Positions 34,645-47,666 of a stretch of 64,000 nucleotides of DNA are shown here, piece by piece; the first letter of the stretch is position 1; each line of letters begins with the position of its first letter. A program made the translations under genes and the position numbers. Under the pieces are notes generated by a model that was not told where the DNA came from, made no database searches, and worked only from the letters and a program-made list of their open reading frames with translations. The DNA is from Erpobdella octoculata (Eukaryota > Annelida > Clitellata > Hirudinida > Erpobdellidae): the NCBI GenBank assembly GCA_963978895.1, contig OZ022242.1, forward strand, positions 26,153,424 through 26,217,423. The letters run 5' to 3'.

Positions 34645-35300
34645 TTAACGTCTACGTAATGTAAAGTTTGAGTTATTAATTAAATGAGAAAAGGCATGGT
34701 CACCATTGCTAGTCAAAGCAAACAAACGAGGAATGTACAAAGTTCGACTGGTAGGAATCATAGTGAGGGGCCGTCTCGGAGAAGAAGCACGTTCACTATG
34801 ACAGGTTCTAGGAAGTAGTTAGGATTGCGAAGTGGAGAAACCATGACCATAGTTCTGGGAATGATATCTTTGACGAGAAGCCTTTGTATTTCCGGGTGAC
34901 GAACTCTTAGTACAGAGTGCAGATCTAATCTATTGTAAGGGACATTTAGGTTTGTGCTCCACAAGGGGCACAGGGGCAACATCAGTTGGGTGAAAAGGCA
35001 AACAAAGACTGTATGGAGTATGCTGGCCTGGAATCGTGCTGACGGTCGGCCGTAGAGGAGAAGGACGACCACAGTCGTGGGAACGAGGTCTTTGGCGGAA
35101 AACTTTCATAGTCTTTTGTGACGAGCTCCTAGTGCAGAGGTCAGATGCAATAGATTTTCTGGGACACGCTGCTTTGTGGTCGATGGAGGATGAAAAAGCG
35201 CAGGTAGGTAGATGAAAGAGAGAACTAGGACTGTACTGAGTTTCATTAGTTGGGATGGGGCGTCGTGGAGAAGACCGTTCGCTATGGTAGTTATAAGCGA
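34645..35300 (-). pseudogene. PLE C-terminal coding fragment with internal repeats, copy C
   Basis: Read with frame changes, the minus strand encodes at least three related units of the form HSERSSPRRPIP / CGRPSPLRP / HSERASSPRRPL followed by SxxxYxP and FHP/HLP motifs, at DNA spacings of ~240 bp. It ends AFSHLINNSNFTLRRR*. The Arg/Ser/Pro-rich units look disordered. The terminal tail matches copies 1 and D. Confidence 0.6.
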
Positions 35301-35308
35301 CAATTCTA

Positions 35309-35309
<1 letters not shown>

Positions 35310-35390
<81 letters not shown>
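35310..35390. repeat. (TA)n microsatellite
   Basis: TA tract between the left-facing 3' end of PLE copy D and the 5' side of copy C. Confidence 0.97.
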
Positions 35391-35393
<3 letters not shown>

Positions 35394-35517
35394 TTTAAAC
35401 ATGCTCTGTTGAAATATACACGCCATTTAGAAGACACGGTTTTGTCAATTAAACGCTTAAAATATTTTAAGTGAGAGAAAACACTTTTACTAAATCTAAA
35501 ACCAAACGTTTTATTAG

Positions 35518-35562
35518 CAACCAACTTGCAAGTTTCAGCCATTGCGGCCATCGTCAGGGTTG
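35518..35562 (-). ncRNA. Type I hammerhead ribozyme, PLE copy D
   Basis: Minus strand: helix I CAACC with GGTTG (five pairs), core CTGACGA, extra T, helix II GGCC/GGCT around GCAAT (four pairs, closing pair G-U), GAA, helix III ACT/AGT around TGCA, cleavage-site T. Core intact. Position relative to the PLE 3' end is the same as in the other copies. Confidence 0.75.
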
Positions 35563-35827
35563 TTTTGATTGTCTTAATGTAACTAAAAGTTAATACATAC
35601 AGTACATAATAATAATTAAAATCGGGACGATGAACGTTAAATTAAGCAGAAAATAATTAATAAAATAATAATAAAAATAAAATAATAATAATAAAATCAA
35701 AATAAAAATAATTAAAAAATTATATTAATTTAAATCGAGAGATAATAATTTAAATTTATAAAATTCATCAAAAGTTTTAAGAAATGTGAAACAGACAAAG
35801 AGGCTTATATATCATATCAAAACAATA

Positions 35828-36861
35828 TCATCTCCTCCGTCTAATTGTAATATTAATGTTATCAGTTAAGTGAGACAAGCTCAACGGACTCTGAAACACA
35901 TGCACCATCAACAGACACTCCAGAAGATCCGTCATCCACCTGAGAAATCTCTGCACAACCCTTTATCCGGTGCATTCGGACGGAATCATGGCAACCGGAT
36001 AAACAACCATCATAAAACTCAACATCTGTTCGATCAACGAGACTTTGACCAGGCAAACCCGACAAGCAACATGTATCTACAGTTTTAAATCCCTGCAACA
36101 AGTCATCTCTAGATGAGGCGCCTTTTTTATCACCATCAATGTTACATATTTCAGAGGCATGGGAGGAAGAAAACATATTGTAGAAGGATGCATATCGTCG
36201 CACTTTAAATCAAGCAAAATGCTATCTGTAATTGAGGTGCCTTTTAAATCACCATCCCGGTTATTTCCATCAGATGCATATAAGGGAGAAAAACAGTTAT
36301 CAATATTGACGTCATCAGCGGTCACGACCCTGAATGAACAACATTCTTTTGCATCCTTGTCATTTACGTGTCCGGATTTGTTTTCATCAGAGACAGCATT
36401 TTCAATCTGATGTTCTATAGCAAGTTGAATATTTGCAGACTGCAGACTCGGTTGTGCAGCCCCTGCATTGGCTGGATCAGAACAAATCAAAGTATTAATA
36501 TCAAGTTTGATTCTATTTGATTGAACATCACCAACATCAGATATATTGAACAGAGACAATGTGCCATCTGTGAAATCTCTTTGCATATTAATTTTGGGTT
36601 TTTCCTGTGAAATATACAAAGCTTCAGATAATTTAAAGTGAATCGGACAATGCTCTCTACGCAAAATCTCAGTGTTGCTGTCCAATATTTTTCTGTCAAG
36701 ACGAATATGATGTTGTACCCTCATGTGATCTGCAATACTACCACCTTGAACATGCATCGTCAACCTTCTAGCAAGTGTCGTTCTAGTATGACCTATATAA
36801 CAATGAGGTATATCTTCATGATACGGGCAAGTAAATTTATATACAACATTACAAGTTTTCT
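35828..36861 (-). pseudogene. PLE GIY-YIG endonuclease and C-terminal extension
   Basis: The minus strand from 36861 encodes CNVVYKFTCPYHEDIPHCYI followed by GHTRTTLARRLTMHVQGGSI, with the GIY-YIG-type pattern (VVYKFTCP...HCYIGHTR) and the Arg that follows in PLE endonucleases, then EALYISQEKPKINMQRDF, the usual end of that domain. A ~200-residue acidic/Ser-rich extension follows with frame changes near 36100 and 35870, closing SHLTDNINITIRRRR* (TGA at 35828-35830). Role by family: nicks target DNA for reverse transcription. Confidence 0.8.
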
Positions 36862-36965
36862 AGTGATGGTAATAAACAGTTTATATTTCAACGCTATGTT
36901 TCCTTATAATATATATTACAAAACATATATCTTCGATAGCTAGTGATGGATTGTAAGCCGCACAA

Positions 36966-38686
<1,721 letters not shown>

Positions 38687-38696
38687 TATATATTAT

Positions 38697-38937
38697 TCAA
38701 CGCAGTGTTTCACTTCGCATATAATTACCTATCTGGCAGCAGTCTAGCTGTCGAGTCGAGCCGAAGTAAGGAGTTCCGAGCCTATCATAGTCGTAGTCTA
38801 ATGTTAAGTAGCTCCGAAAGACTGAGACTTCTAGCCATCATTTTTTGGTGATGGTCGGTGGCTCAGTTGGTAAGAGCGCTTGCATTTAGGCGAGGCGGTG
38901 TTGCCGTAGACACGTGGGTTCGATTCCTAGTAGAGTC
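38697..38937 (+). repeat. tRNA-like dispersed repeat, copy 2
   Basis: A good A box TGGCTCAGTTGG (38859-38870) and B box GGTTCGATTCC (38917-38927), ~46 bp apart as in a tRNA gene, at the 3' end of a 240-bp unit whose 5' part (CAACGCAGTGTTTCACTTCG) is unrelated to tRNA. The unit then runs into short TA sequence. Inverted copy at 17193-17436. The tRNA-like part is not a standard gene: I could not fold a clean cloverleaf. Confidence 0.75.
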
Positions 38938-38989
38938 ATATATATATATATAAATATATATATTATTCAAATAATTAGGTGTTAATTTT

Positions 38990-39048
38990 TCGGCGATACA
39001 GGCTCGGTTAAATTTTATAGACAAAGTTTTGTTGCAAACTAAAGTCAA
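38990..39048 (-). mobile_element. PLE 3'-end fragment, copy E
   Basis: The minus strand encodes VCNKTLSIKFNRACIAEKLT, the same terminal segment as the other PLE copies, very close to 34022-34080. It is cut off by Gypsy sequence at 39049; no hammerhead remains. Confidence 0.62.
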
Positions 39049-41880
39049 CAGGAACATTTGTTGTCGCCCCTTCTCCTCTTAGCTTTTGGCATGACCTTTT
39101 AAAGGTATCTATTGCTCTGTAGGTGGTAAGATGGCGTTGGAACATGCTGAATTTCATTCTTCTGACAGTATCCTGCAAACTCCTTTGACGTGAACTGCGT
39201 TCCATTGTCCGACACGAGCATCCTGGGAAATCCATATCGGCTGAAAATCCTGTTTAGTTTTCTTATTGTCGCAAAGGCCATTGTTGTCTTCATTTGCACA
39301 ACCTCTGGCCACTTGGAATAAGAATCCACAACGATCATAAACATGCAACCTTCCATTGGTCCAGCAAAATTTATGTGAGTCCTCTCCATAGGAGAATTCG
39401 GCATCGGCCATGATGCAAGTTCGTTCTTCACAGGCACCTTTGGAGCACTTTGACACACAGTGCAATTTTTGACCCTGTCTTCTATATCCCGATCTATTTT
39501 TAACCAGTAGACACCTCTCTGAGCAAGCATTTTCATTCATGTTGAACCGGTATGACCTTCATTAAGCATCTTCAGTAACCTGGCTTGAGACGCACGTGGG
39601 ATTACCACACGACATCCCATGAAAATCACTCCATCACAGACTGATAAATCTGTTTTACGCTGTAGAAGGCAAACAAGGTTTATCCAGTCTGTAAATGTGG
39701 CCATCTTCCTGATGCAATGGCTTCCATGACTACTTGCAGTTCGGTATCCTGTTCGGTCCTACTCCGAATGTCTCTTTTTGTTACCGGCAACTCACGTATG
39801 ACATCGCGTTGGACTCCTGTTACCTCTTTTTCGATCTTGGCGATCACGACATCTTTTTCATCAGTAAGTTTCTTTGACGCGATGAGACGGGATAAGGCAT
39901 CGGCCTGTCTAAAATGGGTTGTTCGTCTATACTCTATGGTGAAATCATAGGCCAGCAAGACCAGTTCCCATCGTTGGAGGCGATTTGCTGAATGAGCGGA
40001 GACTCCTGCCTTCGATCCAAAAACAATAGGCACCGGCTTGTGGTCCGTCAACAGCTTTAAGTGTCATCCATAAACGTACCTGTGGAACTTCGTTACTGCA
40101 AATACGAGGGCAAGTGCTTTTTTCTCAATCTGCCCAAAGTTTTGCTCAGCTTTGGTTAACACACTTCCGGCATGAGCAATCGCTTTCTTTGCGCTCCATT
40201 AGGAAAACGATGTGAAATTACGAACCAATTCCATAGTCGCACGCATCTGCAGCCACGACTATTTCCAGTGTTGGGTCGTAATGTGTCAACAGCAGATCCG
40301 ACTGTAACACCGAACGTAATCTCTCGAAGGATTCCTGATGTTAAACAATTTATTCATATTTTTCTTCTCTCTCCAGGTCGTCCAACGGGCCCCTCATAAG
40401 ACGCATTTCTGGTATAAAAAAAAGAGTAATAACTAATCATACCCAAGAAGGATTTCAACTGCTTTTTTTTCTTGCTTCTATTTTCTCTGGGTCTGGTTGA
40501 CGGCCTTTACTATTTACGACCTGTCCCAAGAACTTGATTTCTCTCATTGCCAAAAAACACTTTTCGGCTTGCAAGTGAAATCCATATTCTGCAACCCTTT
40601 TGAAAAGAGCATTTACATTCCGGTTGTGTTCTTCCAATGTTGCTCCAGTCACTATTATGTCAACAAGTAAGCAGCACAGCCCTCCAGACCTGAAGTCATG
40701 CTGTCCATTGCTTCTTGGAAAATGCCAGGTGCGCACTTACTCCAAAAGGTAGCCGCTGATATTGTAACAGACCCTTTGTTGTAACTATTAATTGTCAGCA
40801 GCTCTTTTGAGTCTTCGACGTTTATCTGCAAATACGCATCTGCCAAGTCGATTTGTGTGAACCATGGGCCTTGGTTCAGACGAGCGAAGATTTCTTCGGG
40901 AGTCGGTAGTGGGTGTCGATGCATCTCTAATGCGTCATTCAGGCTCGTTCTTCAAAATGTTCAACCACGAAGCAGCGACTATGGCCTGAATGTCCCTTGC
41001 AGGAAAACTCTACGTCGACTTGACCCATGACTTGAATCGGTGTCCCATTTGCAGCACCCAGAGATGTTCATCGAGAAGCGGAGACCCGATTCCTTGCTGA
41101 CCACCGTCAAATCTGCACCAGAGTCCAGCTGCATATTTACCTCTGTTTTACCAAAGTTGATCATATAGAACCTCCAATTTACCATTATTTTGTCTTCAAC
41201 CTTCTTCACTTCAGTTTTTATCTTTCGTTTACTATAACAAGAGTCGTTTGCATTTTTTGGACAGTCTTTTCTAAAATAACTTTTAGATCCGCAGATGAAA
41301 CAAGCCTCATGTGAAAAACCTTGGCCTGTCTCTTTGCTAGGGTGTTTTTCTTCCTTTGCTTTGCTTCAGCTGCAGCGTCGATTGGCGTTGGCCTTAACAC
41401 GACGTTGGATTCAACCTGTAATTTCGTGATTATGTCACACTCTCTTGTCAAATCCTCCAGAGTGCAAGCATCATGCATTTCTAATATTCGTAACAGCCTG
41501 GAGCACATGTCAGCGTGAGTGGAACCTTTCAGTCCAGACACAAAGATGAGGCGTTTGAAATTCTCCATCGTCATCATGTCGAGTTGGGCTTGTTCACACA
41601 TTCTGTTTACTTTTGCACCAAATGAGCTATACTCTTCTTCATCAATTGACAAACGAAAAACCTCATACCTCCTTCTGAAGATCGTTACTTTCTCTCCAAA
41701 AAGTCTGTCCAGGGTCGTCTTCGCTTCATCATACTGCAGGTCCCTCGGTGTTCGGGGCAGTATGTAATCGGGGAACTTTGAATAACTACACGTGTCTAGT
41801 TTGGATATCAAAACTCTCGTCTTTTCCTCGTCTGACAATCCTTCATCGTTTGAAATGATGGTGTTTTCGAAACTGCAGAT
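39049..41880 (-). pseudogene. Ty3/Gypsy gag-pol, broken: gag, protease, RT, RNase H, integrase
   Basis: Minus-strand order. Gag (41838-41218; KTTLDRLFGEKVTIFRRRYE, FVSGLKGSTHADMCSRLLRI). Protease (41209-40979; MQLDSGADLTVVSKE, canonical DSGA). RT (40924-40455; WFTQIDLADAYLQINVED, then an LLVDIIVTG box where Y/F-x-DD is eroded, and KFLGQVVNSKG). RNase H (40400-39880; VVAADACDYGIGS, EKKALALVFAVTKFHRYVYG). Integrase (39536-39099; CTVCQSAPK, then FAGPMEG, IVVDSYSKWPEV, LVSDNGTQFTSKEF). Many frame changes, and the stretch between protease and RT is shortened. No LTRs located. The gene order with integrase last is diagnostic of Gypsy. Confidence 0.87.
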
Positions 41881-41929
41881 CCAAAATCAAAAATCAGAAA
41901 TCGATATGTTGATTTTAAATCGTGATTTG

Positions 41930-42300
41930 AAATAAATGCCATCAATTAGAACACAACGTCTTATTCTACTTTGTCATTTGTTGCGGGGAGACCAGTGCTT
42001 CTTTTACAAAAATAGAGTTTCTCAAGACCTTAACTGGACTTCCATTTACAAAGCCGCTTGTAAAACGGAGTTTTCCATCTGTGTGACGACAGGCATCCGC
42101 AATGACAGGCAAAACGCATCCACCTCGTCCATTTTTCCTTCAATAACCATAGCAGCACTACGCCGGAATCCCTGCATGGTGCTGTAGTAGTAGTGTCTCT
42201 CCGTGCTTGACAAATCGCTAGATTTTTAGGGAAACCTAGCCGACAATCTCTTGCCATATGTCCTAATTGATGGCAGTTATAGCGGCGCGGTCCAGCCATT
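41930..42300 (-). pseudogene. Second Gypsy element: zinc knuckle and decayed protease region
   Basis: Minus strand: RRYNCHQLGHMARDCRLGFP (CCHC knuckle, first Cys shifted), then GCVLPVIADACRHTDGKLRF and KVLRNSIFVKEALVSPQQMT. The second part aligns with 32026-31900 (VLRDTGCTAIMVKESL), but the residues around DTG are deleted, so the active site is gone. Confidence 0.7.
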
Positions 42301-42589
42301 CTAGAGTCATTGACCGCTGACCCCGATTTCCACTATTCCTGCTTATGCTTTAGACTTTTGCTAATCTTTTTTCTGGGTGGGTTTGATTGTACTTGTTGAC
42401 CCAGCGACTCAATTCATTGATATCACCGCTTTCTTTCTCCAACAAATACTCAACCATTCCCGACGGGCATTTTCCAAAGAATTGTTCCTTCAGAAACAAA
42501 AACAATATGGTTCTTGTACCCGCGAGATCCCCCCAGCGTCTGAGGTAACTATCCAGATGTACTAGATACTGTTCTCAAGTCTTTTCTAA

Positions 42590-42850
42590 TTCAGGCTTTG
42601 ACTATCGAAACTTTACGCAATAGTCTTCCGCCGACTTTCCAAAACAGCGAAAGAGTGCTTCTTTTACCGTCCCGTAACCCTGCATCTGACTATCGTTGAG
42701 CAGGCCAAACACTTCCAATGTCTTCGAACTTAGCAACGACCCCAGAAGCATTCCCCAATCTTTCTGAGGGTAACCATTGGCTATTGCCAATGTCTTAAAT
42801 CTCAGCAAAAATGCGTCGATGTCGTCACCCTCAGAAAACCTCGGGTAAGG
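42590..42850 (-). pseudogene. Second Gypsy element: gag capsid-like region
   Basis: Minus strand: FSEGDDIDAFLLRFKTLAIA, then MLLGSLLSSKTLEVFGLL and EALFRCFGKSAEDYCVKFR. This is a common invertebrate Gypsy gag core (helices preceding the zinc knuckle). Same strand and order as 42300-41930, with ~290 bp of broken sequence between. Confidence 0.68.
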
Positions 42851-42929
42851 ATTTTTAGTAGCCTCCGCCGACGGATTTTTATTTATCTGGGACGCTAATT
42901 CCAGCTTTTTTATTTCATGTCCTCGTTGT

Positions 42930-43607
42930 TCGCGCTCACGCAGAAGTTGATGTTTACGTTCGGCTATTTTTTGTTGTTACAAGTTTCCATCTTTTCAGCA
43001 TGTTCTGCAGAGCAGTTTTCAAAATCAGAAGCAGATGAAATTTGTTCAACAGCAGAACCTGACAATTGCTTCATTTGCTCCATTCGCCGTTGCCTGGCAA
43101 GCATTTGCTTTTTTTCTGTTACCCTTTCCTCCTTAGCAGCAAGCTTTTTATCTATCCCAACCATCGATCCCTTTTTTCTCGTTGTGCTAACAAGAAATTT
43201 TTATCTTTTTGTAATATTGACGTCATGGTTAGAGCATCAGCGTGAGCGACATCAAAAAGATCTTCCAGTCTCAAAACAAAAATTGATTCTATTGCAAGCT
43301 GAGTTGATGACGTTTTCAATTTGTTCTTCTTCAGAAGACGCCATTTTTCAATAGCCTGCTCAAGCATTGTTTGGTAGTTTCGATGATCTCTCATCGGAAT
43401 TCCAGCTTTCTGCCAAAACATTGCTATTTCCCCGAGGGTAACAGCCGACGACTGTCTTATGGTCTCCTTCAGTTTGAGATTATGATGTAGGAAAAATACA
43501 AAAGCCATACGCAATGATAACAACTTGCTGCCTGTTAATTCAGTCACAGAGATAGTAAGGAGATAAATCTCTGTTTGAGATTTTGTTGCTTTGGACACAG
43601 ATAACAA
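42930..43607 (-). pseudogene. Unrecognised ORF, repeat-associated hypothetical protein
   Basis: Two minus-strand frames join near 43160: an N-terminal part with LKETIRQSSAVTLGEIAMFW and QAIEKWRLLKKNKLKTSSTQ, then LFDVAHADALTM and FLLAQREKRDRW, followed by GIDKKLAAKEERVTEKKQML. The pattern (KLxET..., FWxKAxIP, LFDxAHxDA, FLLAQR) resembles hypothetical proteins I have seen associated with repeats in invertebrate genomes, but I cannot name a family. No intron is evident. Whether it belongs to the adjacent Gypsy or to another element is open. Confidence 0.45.
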
Positions 43608-44109
43608 TTTTAATCAGATGCCATTTTTAATCAGAACCAAATTTAATCTGAAAGAAATATAAGATTGGTCCCGGACTCGGCGACATCTAGGGTTGTCTCC
43701 TTCGCTTGAAAAATTTCTCCTTTATTGGTCCACCGCCCCCAGTTTTTTTCATGTCTCCTTGCTCCCTCAACACTGTTTCTATTTTACTTTTATATCATTT
43801 TCAGTTTGCAAAGAACCGGTGTGAGGCAGTTTACGGACTTTGTAATTTTGGCCCAAGTCTCTTTCTTTTTACGAATTGTCAAACTATTTGTTAATTTGCT
43901 CAAAATAATTTCTTTTTCTTCGGCATTCCCCTCAATCAAACACGGACCTCCTCATTGCTAAAATTATTTTTTCGAAGTCTTTTAGTAGTGTTTTCCATTT
44001 CCATGATTTCGCTATGGGTGAAATGATATTATTATTTTATTAAAGTTTTAAACGTACAATCTTAAAAGTTTTTTATGAATTAAACGTAATAAAACAACTT
44101 TTAGAATTT
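43608..44109. other. No recognisable feature
   Basis: AT-rich with short polypyrimidine stretches. No coding support on either strand. Confidence 0.4.
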
Positions 44110-44129
44110 CTTAAAACAGCCCAAATTTC

Positions 44130-44517
44130 AACTTTCAACACAGGGCAGCCAGAATCGTCCTGAACGTCGATAATTCAAAAGGCACACGTCACCAATCCTC
44201 TGTCAATAACCTCATCCGTCTTCACTTGTTACCTATCACTCACCGCATTTCGTTCAAGATCGCTCTCCTCATTCACAAAACACTCACTACTTCATCACCC
44301 CCATATCTTCGCTCCCTACTAGAAATCAGGAAAACTGGCAGATGTCTACGCTCTTCTGCAGCTCCTCTCCTCCAGCAACATCACACCTCTAACTAAATAT
44401 CAATGCGTGCCTTCCGTCATGCAGCGCCGTGTGTGTGGAATTCACTACCTCCCGACATAAGAGCTACTGAGTCGACGGAACTTTTCAAGAAGAAATTAAA
44501 AACTTATTATTTTAAAG
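44130..44517 (+). pseudogene. LINE ORF2 C-terminal fragment
   Basis: Encodes HRAARIVLNVDNSKGTRHQS, then LIRLHLLPITHRISFKIALL and SPPYLRSLLEI. After a stop and frame change near 44395 it resumes with RAFRHAAPCVWNSLPPDIRA and LFKKKLKTYYF. This is the standard end of CR1/L2/RTE-like ORF2. No RT core present. Confidence 0.82.
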
Positions 44518-44524
44518 GTTCCAT

Positions 44525-45489
44525 GATGAAACAGAACATGATAAAACAGAACATGACAAAACAGAACATGATAAAACAGAACATGATAAAACAGAACAGT
44601 GAGAAAACAGAACAGTGAAGAAACAGAACATTGATTAAACAGAACAGTGATAAAACAGAACATTGCGTATATTTTTTCAACTTTTTCGTGATATGCAAAA
44701 TGTCCGAGATCAAATTGCTTCTAGTTAAAACGCCCGGAGATATTTTAAACTATTATCATAAAATTAAAGTTTTATTTGGTAATGTAGTTAATAATATTAT
44801 TTTTCGATGTTTGAAGCTCTTCACTGCTGGATATAACTTGCTCACCATCTTTGCACAGAAATTGTAGATATAAATACATATTTTATATAAGCAAACTCTT
44901 TTATAACCAACTTTGTACCAAGAATATATATCTAGAAGTCCAAGTTTTAACTATAATTTGGTAAGAAGTCTCTCAACTGTGACACTGGTATCTGGCATTA
45001 ATGTGTTTTTAATGTGTTCGCAACATTTGCATGAGTGAATTTTCACGGGAAAAATTATATTGATCAATTAATAAGAAATGAACTAAAATAGGAACAGCTT
45101 AAAAAGTTGGCTCTTTTGTCAAAATAGTTTCTTAATATTCAACCAAACAAAAAAGTTATCAGCGAAAACCGTCAGCGCACCGCAACAAGAATATAAAGCA
45201 AACACAAACACAAATTAATCTGTTGTAGGATGATTCCTACATTTCCTCTGGATCAATAGCTGACAACGGAAACATACAAAGAAGTAGATGAAAGTTATAT
45301 AAAACTGATTTGTAGTTATTATTGCGAAAAATTGAAAAGAATAAACGCGATGTTCTGTTTTATCACTGTTCTGTTTGTTCAATGTTCTGTTTCTTCACTG
45401 TTCTGTTTCTTCACTGTTCTGTTTTATCATGTTCTGTTTTATCATGTTCTGTTTTATCATGTTCTGTTTCATCATGTTCTGTTTTATCC
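44525..45489. mobile_element. MITE with terminal inverted arrays of a 15-bp unit
   Basis: The left array (44525-44665) is ~9 copies of AACAGAACATGATAA-like units; the right array (45344-45489) is its reverse complement. Possible target duplications GGTTCCAT / GGTTACCAT flank it. The ~670-bp interior is AT-rich and non-coding. Transposase class not determined; the imperfect 8-bp duplication would fit hAT. Confidence 0.72.
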
Positions 45490-45552
45490 GGTTACCATTT
45501 TAAAATATTTTCGGGGACTTTCGAAAGCCCTCAGCTAATCTTGGCGCTATAT

Positions 45553-45814
<262 letters not shown>

Positions 45815-46229
45815 ACTTAGATAAAGTTACAAAATGGCATTCGGCGAAAGACGTAGTTCTGAACGCGTAAAGTAATATGAAAAGCGGTTTTTGATCTAAA
45901 ACTGTTAAAAATTAATATTGAAAGAGATTTACAAAAAAAAAAAAATTTAAACGCCAATAAAATTTGAATTTAAAGACTTTTACGATTTTGGCGCGATTTC
46001 ACATTTTTCGAATAATAAGAAGAAATAAATACTTTTAAAAGCTGGAACTTCTAGTAACTCCTTAAAACTACTTATTATTAACTATTATTCATAATTCGTT
46101 TCTTATTACTCTATTAATTTTTGAGCTTCGAAAAAAAAATCACTTAGATCGTCTCACTAATGCACTCGACCTGAAACTCGAAGTCAATTTCACTTCAGAC
46201 TTAACATGCCTTAAGTTTTGTTGCTTCGT

Positions 46230-47000
46230 ATTTTGTTAATATTTTTTAAACCGATTAAGATTTTTCAACGAAATTTTGTAGGCAATAAATATTGCTATGT
46301 TTCTACATAATTCCAAATTTTCAGTTTTGTAGCTCAACGTTTAATGTCAAAATAGCAATAGTTCATAGATGTTAGGTTCACAATAGCTTCATTTTATTCG
46401 TTTTTCCCAAATAACTTATCAACTGCTTTAAATAATTTACCAAAATTTTACATGTGAAATGTTTAACGGAGTCTTAAAAATTGTTTCAAAACTGAAGTTT
46501 GTAGCTGTACGTTTACAACCAATTTAGTAGTATTTAGTTAATGGTTGAAATTTAAGGAATTTCGTTACTCGGTTTTTTGCAGATAACGTTTCAACCGAGT
46601 GAAAGTTTTTAACCAAATTTTAGAAGCTTTTGTAAAAGATAAATTTCAATGATAATCTGCATTTCTAGTTTTCGAGCTTAACGTTTAGCTGTTTTATTCA
46701 TAAAAACGTTTAATTACTAATTCGCTAATAACTTTTTAACCAATTGATATTTTAGAACCAAACTCATTATTTGCAAAATATTTACATTTTTATTAATTAT
46801 CAAAAATTTAAATTTTGTAGTTAAAGGTTTAATTTCAAATTTAAGCTACAGTATTTTGTAAATTTTCTTGCTAAAGCTATTTTTTTTATTTAACGTTTAA
46901 CGATTTTCATCAAACGTGATATTTTGAAAATTTTAAAAATGTTAAATAGTTATCTTAGTTTTATGTTTTAGTTAAACGTCAAAGTATTAAACTACAGTAT
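46230..47000. repeat. Degenerate tandem array, ~150-160 bp period
   Basis: A weak module recurs about five times: AACxxATTxxxATTTTTxAAC, then a TTTTGTAGCTxAACGTTTA-like block (near 46330, 46498, 46665, 46815, 46965). Divergence is high and no coding potential is seen. Confidence 0.45.
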
Positions 47001-47424
47001 TACACTGGCTAAACTTTAAATGGTGAAAATATAAGTATTTTTACAAATATTTGAAATTATAGGTAGTTCTGTCACTCGGTGTTTAGCAAATTTTTAATTG
47101 ACATGGTAATTAATTTTTGGCGATTTCTGTTACATCGTAGAACTAGCGTGCATGCCAGCACGCCAAGTGCTGATAAAGTTACACAGTGAGGGCGCACTTG
47201 CACACGCTCACATACGAATGTGTTAAAACACTGTGATACGAGAGCGAACACCAGCGCACGATCATATACAAAGTTCTGAAGGATGGATGGTTAGAGGGAA
47301 AATCTAAAGCTAAACGATGCACGCATACAGGGTGAAACGCGCGAAAACTTTTAAATGAATGCCACAAACATTATTGGGCCATTATATCGTGCTATGGGCT
47401 TTAAATACAACGTCTCATGCAACG
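47001..47424. other. No recognisable feature
   Basis: Slightly more GC-rich than the surroundings (CGCACTTGCACACGC). No gene found. Confidence 0.35.
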
Positions 47425-47666
47425 TCTCATAGTTTCCCGCACCTCCTACTTCTCTCACCTCTCCATCTCTTGTTCTTCTCCATTGGCTTCCACTTAGATC
47501 TAGGGTGATTATTAAAATCTGTTTATTAATGTATAAAAAAAAATTGACCTTCTCCTCTCTACTTAACTAATTTAATACATATCCCTTCTAAGTCTGGTCT
47601 TCGTTCTTCTTCTCTTAGTCACTTTCGCGTCTTCACTACTCTTCACTATTAAGCATTCTTTGCTAA

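Larger units (their letters stand above)
34030..35300 (-). mobile_element. Penelope-like element copy C
   Basis: Minus-strand C-terminal coding part (35300-34645), AT-rich 3' UTR, hammerhead (34218-34167), then an end encoding KTWSIKFNRAYKLF up to about 34030. Upstream it begins at the (TA)n at 35310, shared with copy D. Its 3' end abuts the Helitron remnant at ATAATTTATA rather than a long TA tract. Confidence 0.75.
35394..36861 (-). mobile_element. Penelope-like element copy D, GIY-YIG end to 3' terminus
   Basis: Minus-strand order: GIY-YIG endonuclease and C-terminal extension (36861-35828), AT-rich 3' UTR, hammerhead (35562-35518), ~120 bp encoding SSKWRVYFNRACLNE, then (TA)n. The RT part lies upstream and was lost or displaced at 36862. 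This copy identifies the whole family as PLE. Confidence 0.82.
44110..45552 (+). mobile_element. CR1/L2-type LINE 3' end, split by a MITE
   Basis: 44110-44520 codes for the ORF2 C-terminus; 45490-45552 is the 3' UTR with TCTTGGCGCTATATAAATAC, the usual LINE ending of this group, followed by (ATT)n. 44525-45489 is an insertion. The right-hand LINE sequence continues the left after removing it. Confidence 0.82.

Noticed and set aside
38855..38937. Genuine tRNA gene
   Set aside because: A and B boxes are good, but the sequence belongs to a 240-bp repeat present in inverted copy and no clean cloverleaf could be drawn.
42930..43607. Host single-copy gene
   Set aside because: Frameshifted, without introns, embedded among Gypsy fragments on the same strand; more likely repeat-derived.
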